Shown: positions 1-6,131, numbered from the stretch's first letter. The stretch: DNA of 6,512 nt from Deltaproteobacteria bacterium (GCA_005879505.1 VBKQ01000385.1:1-6512), one strand, 5' to 3'. Notes: generated by a model not told the origin, from the letters alone. Made by a program: numbers and translations.

Positions 1-1287
1 GTTGTATTGCTTGAAGTGATCGACGTCTGCCAACAGCACCGAGAAGGGTCGCCGGAGCCGCCGCGACCGCTGTACCTCGGTCGCGAGCGTGCCCATCAGG
101 TGCCTGCGGTTGTACAGCCCGGTGAGGGCGTCCGTGACGGAGAGCCGCTCCAGTTCCGCCTGGCTCTCCCGCTCGCGCAGGCGCCCGACCAGCGTGTTGA
201 ACACCCGCGTCAGGTAGCCCACCTCACCGACCCCACCCACCGGGAGCTCGACCAGGAGATCCCCGGCGGCGATCTTCGCCGCGGCCGTGGTGAGGCGCCC
301 GAGCGGACGGGCGATGAGCAATCCGAGGACGTAGGCCAGGAGCCCGACGAGCGCGAGGAGCGCGGCGAGCAGCAATCCGGTGGCGCTCCGCAGCCGGCCA
401 ACCCGGCCCAATGCCTGCGCCAGCGGGATCTCGGCCACCGCCGCCCAACGCAGCCGCGGGACCCGTCGCAGGGAGCCGATCACCTCCTGCCCGTCCGCGC
501 GCTTGTACACCACGGTCTGGCCTTCCTTTTCGAACAGCGCACTCGTCATCGCTTCTGGGAGCTTCGTTCGCATCAGCTCGGCGGAGCTCACCCGTGACCT
601 GATGACCAGCCTGCCTTGGTCCGTCGTGAGAGCGACGTCGCCAGAGTCGAGTGGGGAGAGGCGCGGCAGCATGTCGGTGACTACATGCAGGTTGAGCTTC
701 GCGGCGAACGCGGCGACGAATCGACCGTCCGCCTCGCGGATCGGGACGGCGAGGAGGATCGTGGCCTTGCCGAGCGCCCCGTCCCAGTAGGCCTCGCCAA
801 TGAGCGCCTCGCCCGTTCGCAGACCGGTCAAACCCTCCGGGGGCAGGCGCACGCTCCCCGTTCGACCGTTGCTGCTCGTAACGATGCTTCCGCTCGCATC
901 GAGGACGAGGAGAGTTTCCTGGTCCGGGAACCGCTCGCGAAGCGAGTTGAGGTAAGCGCGCAGACGGCCGAGCGCTTTGCCGCTATCCCTTCCCTCGATT
1001 TTGTTCAGGTTCTCAGTGACGACGTACGAGCTGGCCGCTCCCCGCAACGCGTCGAGGCGCTCGTCAAGCCATGAGCCCATCTCCCGGGCCGACTCAGAGG
1101 TCGCGCCGCGTAGCTCTGCGGCGATCGTCTCGGTCACCGATTCCCGGTTCTGCTGGTAAGACACCACGGTCGTCACGAGCGTTGGAATCAGCGTGGCTAG
1201 TGCGGCAAACGCGAAGATCTGGTTCCGGACGCTGCCAAGGTGGAGCGCACGCGCTCGGCGTGCGATGACGTCTTCCCACACGCTCAC
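1..1287 (-). CDS. Membrane-bound Cache-HAMP-GGDEF diguanylate cyclase-type sensor (C-terminus outside window)
   Basis: A membrane signalling protein expected to make cyclic di-GMP from GTP in response to an extracytoplasmic signal. From the GTG at 1287, 429 residues are visible: TM segment at about 22-43, a periplasmic Cache-like sensor at about 44-298 (including the ETLLVLDASGSIVTS stretch and the late WAAVAEIPLAQAL strand typical of double Cache domains), TM at about 303-326, HAMP at about 327-378 (IARPLGRLTTAAAKIAAGDL), then the start of a GGDEF domain with SVTDALTGLYNRR (383-395) and the metal-site region DVDHFK (421-426). The GG(D/E)EF motif lies beyond the left edge, so catalytic competence cannot be judged. 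The GTG at 1287 is chosen because GGGGA precedes it by 7 nt. A TTG at 1314 is in frame, just after a TGA (1318-1320), but lacks a ribosome site; a GTG at 1281 is also possible. The ligand is unknown. No partner gene is adjacent. Confidence 0.93.
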   Translation of the reverse strand, partial: MSVWEDVIARRARALHLGSVRNQIFAFAALATLIPTLVTTVVSYQQNRESVTETIAAELRGATSESAREMGSWLDERLDALRGAASSYVVTENLNKIEGRDSGKALGRLRAYLNSLRERFPDQETLLVLDASGSIVTSSNGRTGSVRLPPEGLTGLRTGEALIGEAYWDGALGKATILLAVPIREADGRFVAAFAAKLNLHVVTDMLPRLSPLDSGDVALTTDQGRLVIRSRVSSAELMRTKLPEAMTSALFEKEGQTVVYKRADGQEVIGSLRRVPRLRWAAVAEIPLAQALGRVGRLRSATGLLLAALLALVGLLAYVLGLLIARPLGRLTTAAAKIAAGDLLVELPVGGVGEVGYLTRVFNTLVGRLRERESQAELERLSVTDALTGLYNRRHLMGTLATEVQRSRRLRRPFSVLLADVDHFKQYN

Positions 1288-1549
1288 GAGCAGGTCCCCG
1301 AAGGGACGCAGCAAGACTCACCGCGCGGGTGCCGGCGGCGGCTCTCGATTCTCTTGCGGTTGGTCATGACGACAAGGAGGAGGGCGAGGCGGAGGTGGAC
1401 GCTCAGCAGAATTGTTTCACCTGCGCCCACACCTCGGAGTCAATCCCACAAAGAGCGCGGCCTTTCCGGCGCTCGTCGAGCTCTTCGCTCGCGTAGCGCG
1501 TACCGGAAATCGCGCACGTACGCGAGGGCACCTTTCTCACGTGAGTCGC
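1288..1549. other. Non-coding gap between sensor gene and AHSA1 remnant
   Basis: No open frame here looks like a protein of any family I recognise; the frames that cross it are extensions of antisense reading. It should hold the promoter of the minus-strand sensor gene. A TTGACT hexamer (minus strand, 1438-1443) has only a poor partner (AACAAT at 1411-1416, spacer 21 nt), so I do not call a promoter. The region also contains the hairpin listed at 1489-1525. Confidence 0.5.
1489..1525. repeat. GC-rich imperfect hairpin (7+5 bp stem)
   Basis: TCGCGTA at 1489-1495 pairs with TACGCGA at 1519-1525, and the adjacent GCGCG at 1496-1500 pairs with CGCGC at 1511-1515. This leaves a 10-nt loop and a 3-nt bulge (ACG). 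It lies about 25 nt past the stop codon of the minus-strand AHSA1 remnant, where a terminator would sit, but no T-run follows on either strand, so a factor-independent terminator is not supported. In GC-rich DNA part of this could be chance. Confidence 0.4.
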
Positions 1550-1790
1550 TCAGGCGCGCGTCTTCTTCATGTGCTCGACGAGCTGCTCGAGCGCCTTGCC
1601 CCAGCCGGTCTGGAAGCCCATCTGTTCGTGTTTGTTGCGGCTCTCCTCGTCCTTGTGCATGACGACGGCCGTGTATCTGATGCCCCTCCCATGCGGCTCC
1701 AGCAGGATGGCGGCGGACCAGCTCGGGCGGCACATCGACGATGCGTTCGAGGACGAGATCCAGCCTGGGGTCAGTGTGGGCCGGCAGCAC
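1550..1790 (-). pseudogene. Internally deleted AHSA1-type SRPBCC-domain gene
   Basis: Two pieces of one family are joined in different frames. The 5' piece (about 1778-1715) reads TDPRLDLVLERIVDVPPELV, the usual N-terminus of AHSA1-like (activator of Hsp90 ATPase homologue) SRPBCC proteins. The 3' piece (about 1724-1550, ending TGA) reads SAAILLEPHGRGIRYTAVV, then MHKDEESRNKHEQMGFQTGW and GKALEQLVEHMKK, the usual C-terminus. Intact members are about 150 residues; roughly the central half, containing most of the beta sheet that lines the ligand cavity, is absent, and the frame changes at the join near 1715-1718. The normal ATG is not present; only a GTG at 1790 could start the 5' frame. These small helix-grip proteins bind hydrophobic ligands, and the function of most bacterial members is unknown. 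The product cannot fold as an SRPBCC domain. An assembly error is the alternative to a real deletion. Confidence 0.85.
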
Positions 1791-1792
1791 TC

Positions 1793-1801
1793 TGCTAGGC
1801 T
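1793..1801 (+). promoter_or_regulatory. Possible extended -10 element for a leaderless transcript of the 1809 gene
   Basis: TGCTAGGCT at 1793-1801 fits the extended -10 pattern TGnTAnnnT. A start of transcription 7-8 nt downstream would fall at or next to the A of the ATG at 1809, giving a leaderless mRNA. This agrees with the absence of a clear purine-rich ribosome site before that ATG. No good -35 hexamer is visible 17-18 nt upstream. Inferred from pattern only. Confidence 0.33.
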
Positions 1802-1808
1802 TCCGGCG

Positions 1809-2399
1809 ATGAAGCCGGTAGCGCTGGGCATCAAGTCGCACATCGGCTGGGCTGCGGTGGTGGGCCTGGCCGGGCCGGTCGCCTCGGCCGAAGTGGTGGC
1901 AAAGCGGCGCATCGACATGGCCACGACCTTCGACGAGGGCGCGGTCTATCACAAGGGGCAGGAGCTCCCCTTCGACCGGGCCGAGGCCCTCATCCGCTCC
2001 TCCGAGGAGAAGTTCGGGCGGACCGCCCGGGAGGCGCTGGCCGATTTCGCCGCCGAGCTCCGCAGGGCCGGCTGGGAGCCGGTGGCGAGCGGCCTGGTGT
2101 CCGGCGACGGCAAGGCGCTCCCGCCGCTGGCGTCGATCCTGAGGTCCCACCCGTGGGTCCACGCTGCCGAGGGGGAGCTCTACCGCCGGGTCCTGCGCAA
2201 CGCCTGCGCGTCCTGCGGCATCCCCGCGGTCGCGATCCCGGCGAAGGAGATCGAGGCGCGGGCTGTCGCCGTGCTGGGGATCGCGCGGGCGGGACTCCCC
2301 GCCCGGCTGGCGGCGCTGGGCAAGGCTTCGGGAAAGCCCTGGGCCCGGGACCAGAAGGATGCGGCGCTGGCCGCGTGGATCGCGCTCGCCGCCAGATAG
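1809..2399 (+). CDS. Conserved-looking protein of unknown function, possibly RNase H-like fold
   Basis: I do not recognise a named family. The 196-aa product has no signal peptide or membrane span and should be cytosolic. The start at 1809 is chosen because the strand-like pattern begins there (VALGIKSHIGWAAVVGLAG, 4-22) and upstream codons lie in the antisense of the AHSA1 remnant. Visible pieces: a second strand ending KRRIDM (32-37); helix at about 56-87; strand PVASGLVSGDGK (91-102); a His/Glu-containing segment SHPWVHAAEGELYRRVL (113-129); GIPAVAIPAKEIEARAV (137-153); C-terminal helix DQKDAALAAWIALA (181-194). Early hairpin strands, a central GLV strand, and a late acidic helix with DxxDA resemble the order of RNase H/RuvC-like folds, but the first-strand catalytic Asp is missing. 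That resemblance is inference. It is divergent from the AHSA1 remnant and followed by 164 nt before the oxidoreductase, so probably a separate transcription unit. It is GC-rich like its neighbours. Confidence 0.78.
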   Translation: MKPVALGIKSHIGWAAVVGLAGPVASAEVVAKRRIDMATTFDEGAVYHKGQELPFDRAEALIRSSEEKFGRTAREALADFAAELRRAGWEPVASGLVSGDGKALPPLASILRSHPWVHAAEGELYRRVLRNACASCGIPAVAIPAKEIEARAVAVLGIARAGLPARLAALGKASGKPWARDQKDAALAAWIALAAR

Positions 2400-2505
2400 C
2401 GTCAATGCCGGTATCGCCGCGCGCTTCTTCGATTCCGTCGGCGTCGGAACGCGGCCACATTCACCCGGTCCTGGCACGTCCGTGGCCTTCTGGCCTCGGC
2501 CGCAT

Positions 2506-2534
2506 TTCCCGCGGCCGCCGCGGGCGGCTAAGAT
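2506..2534 (+). promoter_or_regulatory. Putative promoter of the oxidoreductase gene
   Basis: TAAGAT at 2529-2534 is a fair -10 hexamer in otherwise very GC-rich DNA. With a 17-nt spacer the -35 would be TTCCCG (2506-2511), a weak match. The expected transcript would have a leader of about 20-25 nt containing GGGGGTG (2553-2559) ahead of the ATG at 2564. A 17-nt palindrome occupies the spacer, which would suit a regulator-controlled promoter. Confidence 0.38.
2508..2524. repeat. 17-nt palindrome, operator-like, between putative -35 and -10
   Basis: CCCGCGGC at 2508-2515 and GCCGCGGG at 2517-2524 form a perfect inverted repeat of 8 bp arms around one C. It ends 4 nt before the putative -10 (2529-2534) and starts inside the putative -35, the usual place for a repressor site. 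It contains only G and C, so part of the symmetry may reflect composition. Confidence 0.42.
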
Positions 2535-2563
2535 CGGGTGAACGCCATTCCCGGGGGTGCCGC

Positions 2564-3562
2564 ATGAAGAAGGTCGTTTGGGGCGTGCTCAGCACGGCGC
2601 GGATCGGGGTCGAGAAAGTGATTCCGGCGATGAAGAAGAGCGCCTGGTGCGATCTCAGGGCCATCGCTTCCCGCTCGCAGCCGTCGGCGCGAAAGGCGGC
2701 CGACGCGCTCGGGATCCCGGTGGCCTACGGATCCTACGAGGCCCTGCTCGCCGACCCGGCGATCGAGGCAATCTACAACCCGCTCCCCAACCACCTCCAC
2801 ATCTCCCTGACGCTGGCGGCCGCGCGGGTGGGAAAGCACGTGCTCTGCGAGAAGCCCATCGCGCTCTCCGCCGACGAGGCGCGCCGGCTCCAGGCCGTGC
2901 CCGCGGGCGTGAAAGTGATGGAAGCCTTCATGGTCCGCTTCCACCCGCAGTGGCTGCGGGCCCGCGAGTTGGTCCGCGAGGGACGGGTGGGGACGCTCCG
3001 CGCCGTCCAGGTCTTCTTCTCCTTCTTCAACGCGGACCCGGGCAACATCCGGAACCAGGCGGCGATCGGCGGCGGAGGCCTCTATGACCTCGGCTGCTAC
3101 CCCATCGTCGGCTCGCGGTTCCTCTTCGAGTGCGAGCCTCGGCGCGCGGTCGCGCTCGTCGATCGCGACCCGGCCTTCGGCACCGACCGGATGACCAGCG
3201 CCCTGGTGGACTTCGGCGAGGGACGCCAGCTCGGCTTCACCGTGTCCACTCAATGCGTGCCCTACCAGCGCGTGCAGATCTGCGGGACCCGCGGCCGGAT
3301 CGAGATCCAGATCCCCTTCAACGCCCCGCAGGGCGGCGCCATGCGCATCCTGCTCGACGACGGGACCTCGCTCGACGGCGCCTCGATCGCCACCGAGACG
3401 CTCCCGGCGTGCGACCAGTATACGCTCCAGGGAGAAGCCTTCTCCCGGGCCGTCCGCGGGGAGATCGACCTTCCCTACGGCGTGGAGGACGCGGTGGCCA
3501 ACATGCGGGTGATCGACGCGCTCTTCCGCTCGGAGAAGAGCGGCCGCTGGGAAGAGATCTGA
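2564..3562 (+). CDS. Gfo/Idh/MocA-family NAD(P)-dependent oxidoreductase
   Basis: A 332-aa cytosolic dehydrogenase, the usual size for the family, which oxidises or reduces hydroxyl/keto groups of sugars and related polyols. The N-terminal Rossmann domain starts MKKVVWGVLSTARIG (1-15). The family EKP motif is CEKPIAL (95-101; K97). MEAFMVRFHPQW (119-130) and GGGGLYDLGCYPIVGSRFL (169-187) follow; the latter lines up with the glucose-fructose oxidoreductase motif, making D175 and Y179 the likely partners of K97. The MEAFMxRFHPQ and LYDLGCYP signatures point to the D-xylose dehydrogenase/dihydrodiol dehydrogenase-like branch rather than inositol dehydrogenases, but the substrate cannot be assigned. 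The ATG at 2564 is preceded by GGGGGTG (2553-2559) at good spacing. No signal peptide, so unlike periplasmic GFOR. No sugar transporter or kinase gene is nearby. The same frame runs on into the 3587-4021 fragment after one TGA. Confidence 0.94.
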   Translation: MKKVVWGVLSTARIGVEKVIPAMKKSAWCDLRAIASRSQPSARKAADALGIPVAYGSYEALLADPAIEAIYNPLPNHLHISLTLAAARVGKHVLCEKPIALSADEARRLQAVPAGVKVMEAFMVRFHPQWLRARELVREGRVGTLRAVQVFFSFFNADPGNIRNQAAIGGGGLYDLGCYPIVGSRFLFECEPRRAVALVDRDPAFGTDRMTSALVDFGEGRQLGFTVSTQCVPYQRVQICGTRGRIEIQIPFNAPQGGAMRILLDDGTSLDGASIATETLPACDQYTLQGEAFSRAVRGEIDLPYGVEDAVANMRVIDALFRSEKSGRWEEI

Positions 3563-3586
3563 AGGCGAGCGGGCGCGGACTCGGCG

Positions 3587-4021
3587 ACCGGCAGCGTCAC
3601 GCACAACATGTTCGTGATCGAGAGTTTCATCGACGAGCTTGCCGCGGCCGCGAAGCAGGATCCCGTCGAATATCGCCGCGCACTGCTGCGCAAATCGCCG
3701 CGCGCACAAAGAGTCCTCGACGTCGCGACGAAAGCGGCCGGCTGGGGAAAGCCTCTCCCCGAAGGATGGGGCCGCGGCGTGTCGGTCCTCTACAGCGGAT
3801 GGGACAGCTATCTGTCCGAGGTCGCGGAGGTCGAAGTATCCAAGGCAGGCGAAATCCGCGTGCACCGGATCGTCTGCGCGGTCGACTGCGGCGCGGTGGT
3901 GAACCCCGACACCGTCAAGGCGCAGATGGAAGGAGGAATCATCTTCGGAATCAGCGGTGCCTTGTGGGGCGAGGTGACGATCGAGAAAGGCCGGGTGCAG
4001 TTCCACGAACTTCTCGTGCGA
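3587..4021 (+). pseudogene. Orphan fragment of an IorB/xanthine dehydrogenase-type molybdopterin-binding subunit
   Basis: The frame reads GSVTHNMFVIESFIDELAA, then KQDPVEYRRALL, a linker, SYLSEVAEVEV, IRVHRIVCAVDCGAVVNPDT and VKAQMEGGIIFGISGALWGE, then a run to GRVQ (ends 4000) and a degenerate FHELLVR (to 4021). This is the C-terminal third of the large subunit of isoquinoline 1-oxidoreductase/aldehyde oxidase-like enzymes, which hydroxylate aromatic N-heterocycles or aldehydes using molybdopterin cytosine dinucleotide. Complete subunits have about 700-750 residues; here about 140 remain. The N-terminal part (first Mo-binding domain) and the last segment with the GGIGEPG catalytic glutamate are absent. 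There is no 2Fe-2S (IorA) partner. No internal stop or frameshift is seen within 3587-4000, so loss may be recent or the fragment came in by recombination. An ATG at 3608 could start translation, but no ribosome site is clear. The open frame continues to 4114 into the antisense of the next gene. Confidence 0.87.
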
Positions 4022-4071
4022 GAGCGGCGGGGGCGCGCGCCGGTCGCCGCCTGCGGCTCGCGCCTTGACGC
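4022..4071. other. Short gap between convergent fragment and TPR gene
   Basis: About 50 very GC-rich nt lie between the last recognisable codons of the IorB fragment and the stop of the minus-strand TPR gene. No hairpin followed by a T-run is seen for either strand. Confidence 0.4.
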
Positions 4072-5856
4072 TCAATCCAGTGGCAGGTTCATCTTCTTGA
4101 GCAGCGCGATATAGCGCGGATCGGCCCGCAGGCTGCGAAGAAGCGGGTCATGCTTGAGATACCGCATGCCAGCGTCCTGCAGTTCGAGTGACTGTTCCAG
4201 CCACTCGAAGGCGCGTTCCCGCTCGCCGCGAAACGCGTAGATCTCGGCGATCTGATACGTCGATTCCTTTCCCGATGTCGCAATGATGTGCTCGAGCACC
4301 TGTTGCGATTCACGCGCGTGGCCGCGGGCATGCTCCACCAGCGCAGTTCCCATCTCGCGGAAGGGCTCGCTGGTCGATCGCTGGAAGGCGGCTTGCGCTT
4401 CGTCGAGACTCCCTTCGAGCAGCAAGGCAAAGCCCAGCGTCCGCGCGGCGTGGGCATGCTCGGGAAACAGCTCCAGCGTACGGCGGGCGATCTCGCGTGC
4501 CTCCTCCACGTGGCCGGCACCGAGATGGAACCAGGCGAGCCTCCACGCAGCATGCACCGAAAGCGGGTCCAACTCGGCGGCCCTGCGCAAGGCCGCGATC
4601 GCTTCCGGGAGGCGACCCAGCGTCGCGAGCAAGTCGCCTTGAGAGCCAATCGCATCGGCATTGCCGGGGCTGAGCGCGAGGGCACGGGCGAGGTCGGCTT
4701 GCGCCCCCGCCCAATCGGTGGTCTTGAGCACGCGCAAATTGCCGCGCGCCGCGTAGCCGTCGGCGAGGTCGGGGCCGAGCTCGATGGCCTTGTCTGCCGC
4801 GGCCAGAGTGCGCGCGAAGTCATTCTCACGCGACTCGAGGTGCCAACCCACCGCTTCACCGACATGGAACGATGCTTTGGCGACACCGGCCCAGGCCGGA
4901 GCGTACTTCGGATCCAGCTCGACCGCCTTGCGGAAGGCCGCAAGCGCAAGCTGGTACCCCTCGAGCGAACCGCGCACGATGAGGTGCCGCCCGAGCAGGA
5001 CCTGGGCGTACGCGTCCGGGTTGGTGGCGGGCCCCTCGAGCGCCGCGGCCTTTTCGGGGAGGAGCTGCACCTTCAGCGCCGCCACCACCGAGCGCGCGAT
5101 CTCGTCCTGCACCGCAAACACATCGGTGAGTTTGCGATCGTAAGTCTCCGACCAGAGGTGATAGCCGTCGGCCGCGTTGATGAGCTGCGTAGTGATGCGC
5201 AGCCGGTCTCCGGCGCGTTGCACGCTGCCTTCCAGTACGGTCTTGACGCTGAGCTTCTGGCCAATCGCGCGCAGGTCCTCGTTCCTTCCCTTGAACGAGA
5301 ACGACGACGTGCGTCCCGCCACGTGCAACCCGGGCACCTTGGCGAGCAGGTTGAGCAGCTCCTCGGCAAGGCCGTCGGCGAAAAACTCCTGATCGGGATC
5401 GCGGCTCAGGTTCACCAGCGGCAGCACGGCGATCGACGGCACCGCGCGGATGTCCGAGGCGGGCGGCACGGCCTCCAGCTTGGCTCGCATCGCGTCTTCG
5501 CTCAGCGGGGAGCGCGCCCCCGGCCGCAGGAAGAGGTACCAGACCACTCCTGGCGCCGCAGCCAGCACGCCGATGCCGATGATCACCGCGGCCAGGCGCA
5601 CGCCCCTCAATCCCGGGGCAGGCGCGGTGCGCTCGATGCGCCCCGCCTTGACGTCGAAGACCCAGGCGAGCGCGACCACCAGCGGAAAGCCAAGCGCGAG
5701 CGCCACCACCACGTACGAGAGCACGGCCTCGGGCCAGTGCAGCCCGTGCATCACCGGCTCGATGATCTGCAGCACCGCGAACGCCGCGATGCCGTACCCC
5801 ACGATAGCCCGGAAGACGCGGCGGCGGTTCAACTCGGCGAGAAGGGGCAGCGACAC
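4072..5856 (-). CDS. Membrane-anchored TolB/FlgO-like domain protein with C-terminal TPR repeats
   Basis: A 594-aa protein. The N-terminus (ELNRRRVFRAIVGYGIAAF, 8-26) is the standard opening of a family of TolB-like/TPR proteins. Hydrophobic spans lie at about 14-35, 43-67 and 87-110. A TolB/FlgO-like domain follows at about 140-263: PSIAVLPLVNLSRDPDQEFF, ADGLAEELLNLLAKVPGLHV, RTSSFSFKG, VLEGSVQRAGDRLRITTQLI and GYHLWSETYDRKLTDVFAVQ. The rest (about 280-590) is a TPR array of alpha-helix pairs, e.g. ALAAFRKAVELDPKYAPAWA, AIAALRRAAELDPLSVHAAW. Such proteins are thought to act as protein-interaction scaffolds; related proteins carry an N-terminal adenylate cyclase, kinase or winged-helix domain, which this one lacks. 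The GTG at 5856 is well supported: an in-frame TAG lies five codons upstream (5869-5871) and the conserved N-terminus follows directly. CGGGG precedes it closely. It converges on the IorB fragment with a 50-nt gap. The specific function is unknown. Confidence 0.92.
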   Translation of the reverse strand: MSLPLLAELNRRRVFRAIVGYGIAAFAVLQIIEPVMHGLHWPEAVLSYVVVALALGFPLVVALAWVFDVKAGRIERTAPAPGLRGVRLAAVIIGIGVLAAAPGVVWYLFLRPGARSPLSEDAMRAKLEAVPPASDIRAVPSIAVLPLVNLSRDPDQEFFADGLAEELLNLLAKVPGLHVAGRTSSFSFKGRNEDLRAIGQKLSVKTVLEGSVQRAGDRLRITTQLINAADGYHLWSETYDRKLTDVFAVQDEIARSVVAALKVQLLPEKAAALEGPATNPDAYAQVLLGRHLIVRGSLEGYQLALAAFRKAVELDPKYAPAWAGVAKASFHVGEAVGWHLESRENDFARTLAAADKAIELGPDLADGYAARGNLRVLKTTDWAGAQADLARALALSPGNADAIGSQGDLLATLGRLPEAIAALRRAAELDPLSVHAAWRLAWFHLGAGHVEEAREIARRTLELFPEHAHAARTLGFALLLEGSLDEAQAAFQRSTSEPFREMGTALVEHARGHARESQQVLEHIIATSGKESTYQIAEIYAFRGERERAFEWLEQSLELQDAGMRYLKHDPLLRSLRADPRYIALLKKMNLPLD

Positions 5857-5892
5857 GGCCCCGAAACGCTATCACTTACTTCACCGAGCTGC

Positions 5893-5919
5893 GGCTCCCG
5901 GGTGGTCCTATGGGGAGCC
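5893..5919. repeat. Inverted repeat upstream of the TPR gene
   Basis: GGCTCCC at 5893-5899 and GGGAGCC at 5913-5919 are perfect complements around a 13-nt loop. It lies 37-63 nt upstream of the GTG at 5856 on the minus strand, where an operator or leader hairpin could act. No T-run adjoins it, so it is not a factor-independent terminator. Confidence 0.4.
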
Positions 5920-6110
5920 ACTCCTCATGGTCGGTAGAACATCTGCGCTTCGGCGGTTGACACAGCAGAGCTGGCACGCTGCTTTGGAAGCTGCAGTTTG
6001 CGTGGAAGCAATCTGCATCGCAGCGTTCGGCAACATCCTGAATAGGCTTCACCTCGTGGCGCATGCGGGCGTTCGCTTGCGAGGCCGGTCACGGCTGTTC
6101 GCCTGCCGGG

Positions 6111-6131
6111 GACAAGTTCTTGGGGCTTGTC
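6111..6131. repeat. Inverted repeat upstream of the lipoprotein gene
   Basis: GACAAG at 6111-6116 and CTTGTC at 6126-6131 are perfect complements with a 9-nt spacer, a layout like a dimeric regulator site. It sits 47-67 nt before the ATG at 6178. Its right arm overlaps TTGTCG (6127-6132), which could serve as a weak -35 for AATGTT (6150-6155) with 17-nt spacing. The regulator, if any, is unknown. Confidence 0.38.

Noticed and set aside
7..1159. Several plus-strand open frames over the left end (7-597, 380-790, 616-1074)
   Set aside because: They are antisense to the Cache-HAMP-GGDEF gene, whose motifs are unmistakable on the minus strand.
1411..1443. Minus-strand TTGACT with AACAAT as promoter for the sensor gene
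   Set aside because: The spacer is 21 nt, too long for a normal sigma-70 promoter, and no better -10 lies at 16-18 nt.
1569..1808. Upstream extension of the 1809 gene to an ATG at 1569
   Set aside because: The added codons are antisense to the AHSA1 remnant and show Ser/Cys/Pro-rich shadow composition; the fold-like pattern starts at the ATG at 1809.
1440..2477. 345-codon minus-strand open frame covering the 1809-2399 gene
   Set aside because: Only its short part near 1715-1778 carries real homology (N-terminus of the AHSA1 remnant); the rest is antisense to the 196-aa gene and low in complexity.
2433..2487. Small inverted repeats after the 1809-2399 gene (TTCCG/CGGAA and GGCCAC/GTGGCC) as a terminator
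   Set aside because: Stems of only 5-6 bp, one with a loop over 20 nt, and no T-run; not better than expected in GC-rich DNA.
2528..4075. Long (515-codon) minus-strand open frame opposite the oxidoreductase gene
   Set aside because: It mirrors the GC-rich third-codon pattern of the clearly homologous plus-strand gene; its translation is rich in Arg/Asp/His/Ala without any family motif.
4288..5937. 549-codon plus-strand open frame opposite the TPR gene
   Set aside because: Antisense shadow: the translation is Arg/His/Gln-rich and featureless, while the minus strand has clear TolB-like and TPR signatures.
5876..6064. 62-codon minus-strand open frame in the intergenic region
   Set aside because: No ribosome site, Cys/Pro-rich composition without a pattern, and it would occupy the likely promoter region of the TPR gene.
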